DNA of 64,000 nt from Arthrobacter sp. Hiyo8 (GTDB taxonomy: Bacteria > Actinomycetota > Actinomycetes > Actinomycetales > Micrococcaceae). The position numbers were made by a program, and so were the translations under genes. Below, in pieces: positions 59,279 to 64,000 of this stretch; position 1 is the stretch's first letter; every line of letters starts with the position of its first letter. The notes below the pieces were generated by a model that was not told where the DNA came from, made no database searches, and was given only the letters and a program-made list of their open reading frames with translations. The DNA lies in NCBI GenBank assembly GCA_001549895.1, contig AP014719.1, forward strand, positions 2,976,001 to 3,040,000, given 5' to 3'.

Positions 59279-60177
59279 TCAGTCGGGAGTTGACCCCGGA
59301 TCGAACGCAGGTTCGGCTGCGGGGACTTGCCCACCGTCGGGGACGGGGCTGCCGTGGAGCGGTGGCGCCAGTGCACGTTGTTCAGGGAGGTCCGCCGCGC
59401 CGTTGGCGGCCGAGCCGCCTTGCGATTCCGACGTCGAGCCAGACTCTTGGGGCGGTGCCACCGGAGGGACCTGTTTGCCGGGCGGAGGGCCGCCCGGAAG
59501 CTGAGGCATTTCCGTCGTCGCCAGCACTGCCGGGGCAGGACAACAAGGTCGGCCAGAATGAATCCGGGGATCCGCATGCTCGTCGCCGCTCCGCGTCCGG
59601 GGATTGGCAAAAGCGTGGGATATGCCAACGCGTGTTCGCTTTCGGCCCGAGCCCTCAACGGAACGCCCGGGACGGCGCCGATTGGAAGGCCTCGTCCCGG
59701 AGGATCCAGGACACCAGGCAATGGCGGCAATGTCGGCGGCAAGGCCGGCCCTGGAGGCAGTTGGGGTACCGAAGGCAGCCCGGGCAACGCCGGAATTGTG
59801 CCGACCACCGTATCAACCAAGGAGCTCGCGGGATCAGTGAGCGCGGTCACAAGGGGAGTCGCCGTGGAGCCGGGCAGTTGGCTGACCACGGTTCCGGGAA
59901 GGGCAGACACTTGCGTCGGACTAGGAATGGCGGACAACAGGCCGTGGGCCACTGGCCCGATCGGATCGGGCAACGGGGACGGGAGCAGGGAGGATGAAAG
60001 GGGAATGGTTGGAGCTGAGGGAACGGCAGGGACAGCCGGAATCGTCGGCAGGACGCTAGCTGCCTGCGAAGGACCGGCCAGCCATAGCAACCACGCCAAT
60101 GCGCCAAAAACGGCGAGAAGAACGGGGCGAACCAAAGAAACGCGACGGCACCCCAGAGACCCAGCCAAACACGCCAC
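59279..60177 (-). CDS. exported proline-rich protein, one frameshift
   Basis: Signal peptide (VSLVRPVLLAVFGALAWLLWLAGPSQA) then long Pro/Leu/Ser/Ala repeats (TIPAVPAVPSAPTIPLSS, PALPGLPSVPQLPPGPALPP). After a shift near 59540 it ends ATTEMPQLPGGPPPGKQVPP...GSTPD at 59279. No domain or sorting motif is seen. Probably a cell-wall-spanning or secreted low-complexity protein. Confidence 0.6.
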
Positions 60178-60244
60178 CTCCCCAGTGCGGTGTTTGGATA
60201 TTAAGGTACGCCCGTCCGGGGCGACAGTAAATAGCTAAGCACGC

Positions 60245-61707
60245 TTAGTGACCGAGCTCCGGAAGGATCGCCAGGTGGGACGCGGCATCGACGTCGGGGC
60301 GGAGATCCCGGTCCTGCACGTCGGCGGGCAACGATAGACCGGCGTCGAGGGCTTTTCGGAACCGAGGACTCGTAAATTCTCCTTGTGTCCTGCCCTGCAG
60401 CCTGAGCGCCCGCGATGCGCAAAGGAGTTCGATGCCAACCACTGTAGAAAGCGCCCGCACGGTGGAATCCATGCGGGAGCTGGCCACGCTCGCGAAGCTG
60501 GCATCCTCTTCGGCGCCCAACGAGAGCACCACGGTTTGCAGGCTCACGGGCTGGGCATTGGCCCGAATTCGGCCCACCGCCGCGGCTGCCACGTATTCCA
60601 GCATCATGACGCCGGACTGGCCGGCGTCGTCGCCCGCAAGGAATCGGTGCAGCCCCGTGTACGCCGGGTCGCAGAGCAAGCTGATCCTCCGAAGGTTCGT
60701 GGCGCACGCCGCACCGATGGCCAGTTCCAGGGCATCAATGCGGCGGGCGAGGCTGGTCATCTGGAAGAGGCCGTGGTGGGCTACTCCATTGCTGCCCTCC
60801 TCTGCGGAACCGAACACTAGGGGGTTTTCATGACCGGCCACAACCAAGCGTTCCAAAAGGGTACCGAGCGCGTCCAACTCCTCGACCACCGAGCCGAGGG
60901 CCTGAGGCAGGGTGCGCAAGCAGTACGGGTCTTGGATCCTCGCCGGCGCACCGCTGCCTTCCACGAGGCCGAGCAGAACCCCAGCCACCTCGGTGACGGC
61001 GGGCGAATCAGCTGCCCGCGCGACTTCAGGGCTCAATGCCTCGGGATTCCCGGACATTGCAGCGAAGGACAAGGCGCTCACCGTGGTCAGGTTTTCCACG
61101 AGCGTGGCGAGTCTTTGGTGGGCGAGTGTGGCCTGGGCGATAGTGAGCGCGCTGGAGCTGATGAAGGGAAGTGCGTCCTCGGTGGCCCAGCTGTCCAGAG
61201 GCGCGGGGACGTCCTGGCCCTCCATGGTGGGGCGCTCGCCGAGGAGGGTGAGCGCCGTTCCCGCCAGCGCGGCCAGGTCCGCTGTGCCGATTCCGCCGAA
61301 TTCCCGCACCTCCGGCAAAGCGTCGGCGTTGAGCATGTTCACCACTGCGTCGGCCACAGACGGGCTGATGCCGGACGAGCCGCGGCAAGCTGGGAGAGCC
61401 TGATGACAAGCATGGCCCTGACGGTTTCCCGGTCAAGGACCCGTCCGGCGTCGACGGCATGGCTGCGCAAGAGGTTCAAGCCGTGGACGTTGGCGTCCTT
61501 GTTCGCGGCGTCCAGTGCCACGGAGCGGTTGGCCCCGACGCCTGTTGACCGCCCATAGACGGGTCGGGACAGTGCCGTCGCACGAGCGGACCGTTGGGAT
61601 GCGGCCATCCGGTCAACCGCCGACGGCGTCAACGTCACCTTTGTTCCGCCCCCTGCCACGGCCACGATGTCGCTCAGGTGCAGCCGTTTGCCGTCGATTT
61701 CGATCAT
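60245..61707 (-). CDS. HutH-like aromatic amino acid lyase without the MIO triad, one frameshift
   Basis: About 487 aa. MIEIDGKRLHLSDIVAVAGGG, then PVYGRSTGVGANRSV, matching the Tyr-bearing YGxxTGFG loop of histidine ammonia-lyases. A shift near 61382 restores LARGSSGISPSVADAVVNML. Where lyases have GSVGASGDLAPL (the Ala-Ser-Gly that cyclises to MIO), this protein reads GGIGTADLAALAG, one residue shorter and lacking ASG. It follows hutU, so histidine breakdown is the context, but activity is uncertain. Confidence 0.75.
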
Positions 61708-61744
61708 GGAAGTGATCCTTCCTCAGATGTGCAGTTGACCTTCT

Positions 61745-61806
61745 CAACTAGCTTGCAGTTGTTGTCGTTTTGGGGTCCCATAACGACATCTAATGCGAGT
61801 TAGTTG
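61745..61806. repeat. inverted-repeat element, copy 2
   Basis: Left side CAACTAGCTTGCAGTTG then TTGTCGTTTTGGGG closely matches copy 1 at 31536-31566. Outer arms CAACTA (61745-61750) and TAGTTG (61801-61806); inner arms are 12 of 15 complementary. It lies between the hutU stop and hutH start, the same kind of place and the same orientation as copy 1. Confidence 0.8.
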
Positions 61807-61834
61807 GGGGTGTGGGGTCTGGTTAGTTGGTTTC

Positions 61835-63571
61835 TTACTTGCTTTCTTCCATGGGGATGCGGACGCCGCGTTCGTGGGCGACTTCGATGGCTCGGTCGTA
61901 GCCGGCGTCGGCGTGGCGGATGACGCCCATGCCGGGTCGTTGGTGAGGAGGCGTTCGAGTTTCTGGGCGGCGAGCTCGGTGCCGTCGGCGACGGAGACCT
62001 GGCCGGTGTGGATGGAGCGGCCGATGCCCACGCCGCCGCCGTGGTGGATGGAGACCCAGGTCGCCCCCGAGGACGCGGCGGTCAGGGCGTTGAGCAGGGC
62101 CAGTCGGCGATCGCGTCGGAGCCGTCCTTCATGGACTCCGTTTCCCGGTACGGGGAGGCCACGGAGCCGGAGTCCAGGTGGTCCCGGCCGATCACGATCG
62201 GGGCCTTGACCTTGCCCTCGGCGACGAGCTGGTTGAACAGCAGCCCGGCCTTGGCGCGTTCGCCGTAGCCCAGCCAGCAGATCCGGGCCGGGAGGCCTTC
62301 GAACTCGACGCGTTCGGCGGCGGCGTCGAGCCATTTGTGCAGGTGGGTGTTCTCCGGGAACAGTTCCTTGATCGCCTTGTCGGTGACGGCGATGTCTTCG
62401 GGGTCCCCGGAGAGCGCGACCCAGCGGAACGGGCCCAGTCCTTCGCAGAACAGGGGCCGGATGTAGGCCGGGACGAAGCCGGGGAACTCGAACGCCCGGC
62501 CGTAGCCGCCCTTGCGGGCCTCGTCGCGGATCGAGTTGCCGTAGTCGAAGACCTCGGCCCCGGCGTCCTGGAACTCGACCATGGCCTGGACGTGGCGGGC
62601 CATGGAGGCCTGGGCTTTCTTGGTGAACCCTTCCGGGTCCGCTTCGGCCTCGGTGTGCCACTCGTCCACGGTGATGCCTTCGGGCAGGTAGGAGAGCGGG
62701 TCGTGCGCGGAGGTCTGGTCCGTCACGACGTCGATGGTCAGTTCCCCGGCCCGGTGGCGGGCCAGGAGTTCGGGGAAGACTTCGGCGGCGTTGCCCACGT
62801 AGCCGACGGACCAGCCGCGGCGCTCGGCCTTGGCTGCCTGGACTTTGGCGATCGCGGTGTCCAGGTCGGTTTCGACCTCGTCCAGGTAGCGCTTGCCGAC
62901 CCGGCGGCGCAGCCGGGACTCGTCGACGTCCACGATCAGGCAGGCCCCGTCGTTCAGGGTCACCGCGAGCGGCTGGGCCCGCCCATGCCCCGCACCCGCC
63001 GGTCAGCGTCAGCGTCCCCGCCAACGGCCCTCGGTGGAACCCTCCGGGGCCGGGCCAGGTGGCGGGCAGTGTCATGCCTTGCGGCCCTGAGTTTGTTCCC
63101 GACGGCGGCGAAGGTTTCGTAGGTGCCCTGCAGGATGCCCTGGGTGCCGATGTAGATCCAGGACCCGGCGGTCATCTGCCCGTACATCATCAGGCCCTCT
63201 GCCTCCAGGCGGCGGAACTCGGGCCAGGTCGCCCAGTCCCCCACGAGGTTCGAGTTGGCCAGCAGCACCCGCGGCGCCCACTCATGGGTGCGGAACACGC
63301 CCACGGGCTTGCCGGACTGCACCAGCAGCGTCTCGTCCTTCTCCATGGTCTCCAGGGTCCGGGTGATCGCGTCGAACGCGGCCCAGGACCGGGCAGCCCG
63401 GCCCGTGCCGCCATAGACGACCAGGTCATCCGGACGCTCGGCGACCTCCGGGTCCAGGTTGTTCATCAACATGCGCAACGGCGCTTCGGTCTGCCAGCTC
63501 TTCGCGGTCAGCTCCGTGCCGCGCGCGGCCTTGACCGGACGGGCTCCGGTAGTGAAATCAGCGGGTGCCAT
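61835..63571 (-). CDS. hutU: urocanate hydratase, about four frameshifts
   Basis: Second step of histidine breakdown, NAD-dependent. [142 protein letters not shown]. The ends of consecutive frames meet near 63040, 62985, 62105 and 61935; the C-terminus is [14 protein letters not shown] precedes the ATG at 63571. Confidence 0.95.
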
Positions 63572-63616
63572 TCTTCGTACTCCTTGGTGAGCGGGACTAG
63601 TTGCTTCGTGCTCGAA

Positions 63617-64000
63617 CTAGGCCAAGTTCTTGGACTTGAGCCAGTCCTGGGCGATCTGTCCCATGTCCTCGAACTTGGCGGTCCTGCCGTTCATCTGGAT
63701 CAGGTCATCGGTGGTCAACGCGGCAGATACCTTGTCCAGCACGCCCTTGACGGTGTCGCTGGCCTTCTTCTGGTTGATGACGGGAACGATGTTCTCGGAC
63801 AAGAACAGATTCTTGTTGTCTTCCAAGGCAACCAGGTTGTTGGCGGCGATGGCGGGATCGGTGCTGAAGAGGTCGGCAACCTGTACCTGACCGGAAAGGA
63901 GGGCGTTCAGCGTGAGCGGACCGCCGGCGTCGAGCGCTGAGAACTCCTTGAAGTCGAGGTTGTAGACGGACTTCAGGCCGGCAACGCCGTTAATACGGGT
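63617..64000 (-). CDS. OpuAC/HutX-type ABC substrate-binding protein, C-terminal part
   Basis: The open frame enters from the right edge (TRINGVAGLKSVYNLDFKEF) and ends DWLKSKNLA. Segments ALLSGQVQVADLFSTDPAIAANNLVALED and INQKKASDTVKGVLDKVSAAL are typical of glycine-betaine/choline/histidine binding proteins of the OpuAC fold. Its place beside hut genes favours histidine or a related substrate, by analogy with rhizobial HutX, but betaine cannot be excluded. Confidence 0.8.
   Translation of the reverse strand, partial: TRINGVAGLKSVYNLDFKEFSALDAGGPLTLNALLSGQVQVADLFSTDPAIAANNLVALEDNKNLFLSENIVPVINQKKASDTVKGVLDKVSAALTTDDLIQMNGRTAKFEDMGQIAQDWLKSKNLA

Noticed and set aside
61744-63075. 443-aa minus-strand ORF across hutU
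   Set aside because: It is a composite of off-frame text with short in-frame hutU pieces exposed by frameshifts, Arg/Pro-rich outside them.

Overview
The window is G+C-rich, densely coded actinobacterial chromosome, most like Arthrobacter, Paenarthrobacter or a relative in the Micrococcaceae. This is inferred from gene content: a DUF3073 gene, an HspR-type HAIR operator in front of clpB, purF-purM, a DUF222/HNH protein, a mycothiol-linked TIGR03086-type domain, and ureide, polyamine-type, tartrate and histidine catabolic blocks. I saw no rRNA, tRNA or CRISPR array. More than half of the protein genes are broken by single-base shifts, nearly always one G or C missing from a short G/C run. Both halves of each gene remain conserved, so I treat these as likely sequence errors and give full-length gene spans. 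Only a homocysteine methyltransferase remnant and an antitoxin remnant look truly decayed.

Layout. 1-5.3 kb: DUF4031, SRPBCC and YCII genes, clpB with its HAIR element, a septum-formation-domain membrane protein, DUF3073. 5.4-9.9 kb: a GntR regulator facing a 24-bp perfect palindrome, then an M14-type deacylase and an amino-acid ABC importer. 9.9-12.1 kb: an ArsR regulator with an SRPBCC/TIGR03086 fusion and a VOC protein. 12.1-15.4 kb: purM, purF and a small membrane protein (minus strand). 15.5-22.2 kb: a Puu-like gamma-glutamylation pathway (APC permease, GntR, glutamine-synthetase-like ligase, PuuD-like hydrolase, aldehyde dehydrogenase, SDR). 22.3-32.4 kb: purine ring and ureide breakdown (uraH, uraD, an alanine/serine-glyoxylate aminotransferase, allantoinase, glycerate kinase, glyoxylate carboligase, tartronate semialdehyde reductase, hydroxypyruvate isomerase) with a peroxiredoxin inside. 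No uricase is present.

32.9-39.7 kb is the most unusual part: a one-direction run of about twelve overlapping genes with lower G+C and many TTG/GTG starts. It encodes two Sec-type secreted peptides, several tiny membrane proteins, two different ABC modules, a lipoprotein and a 26-codon ORF joined by ATGA overlaps on both sides. No modification enzyme is visible. It looks like an unmodified-bacteriocin or secreted-peptide system with its own immunity and export, and I could not match it to a described family. A truncated Phd-type antitoxin and a stand-alone HsdR-N nuclease-like protein follow.

41.2-46.0 kb: a tartrate/D-malate operon (ttuC-type dehydrogenase, dctA, a second glycerate kinase) with a LysR regulator and two copies of its likely operator. 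46.2-56.4 kb: DUF222/HNH, the mmuM remnant, an SSS symporter with DUF3311, a secreted beta-propeller phosphoesterase, hipBA with an operator array, DUF6221, amt. 56.8-60.2 kb: a GATase, an ABM monooxygenase, a class-A-beta-lactamase-like protein, a Pro-rich exported protein. 60.2-64 kb: hutH-like lyase, hutU and the end of an OpuAC-type binding protein.

Non-coding structure is rich. A 32-bp-period repeat family brackets the aminotransferase gene and fills the space to the peroxiredoxin exactly, around a 50-bp perfect palindrome. A second inverted-repeat family sits at the same place inside two unrelated minus-strand operons (hyi-glxR and hutU-hutH).
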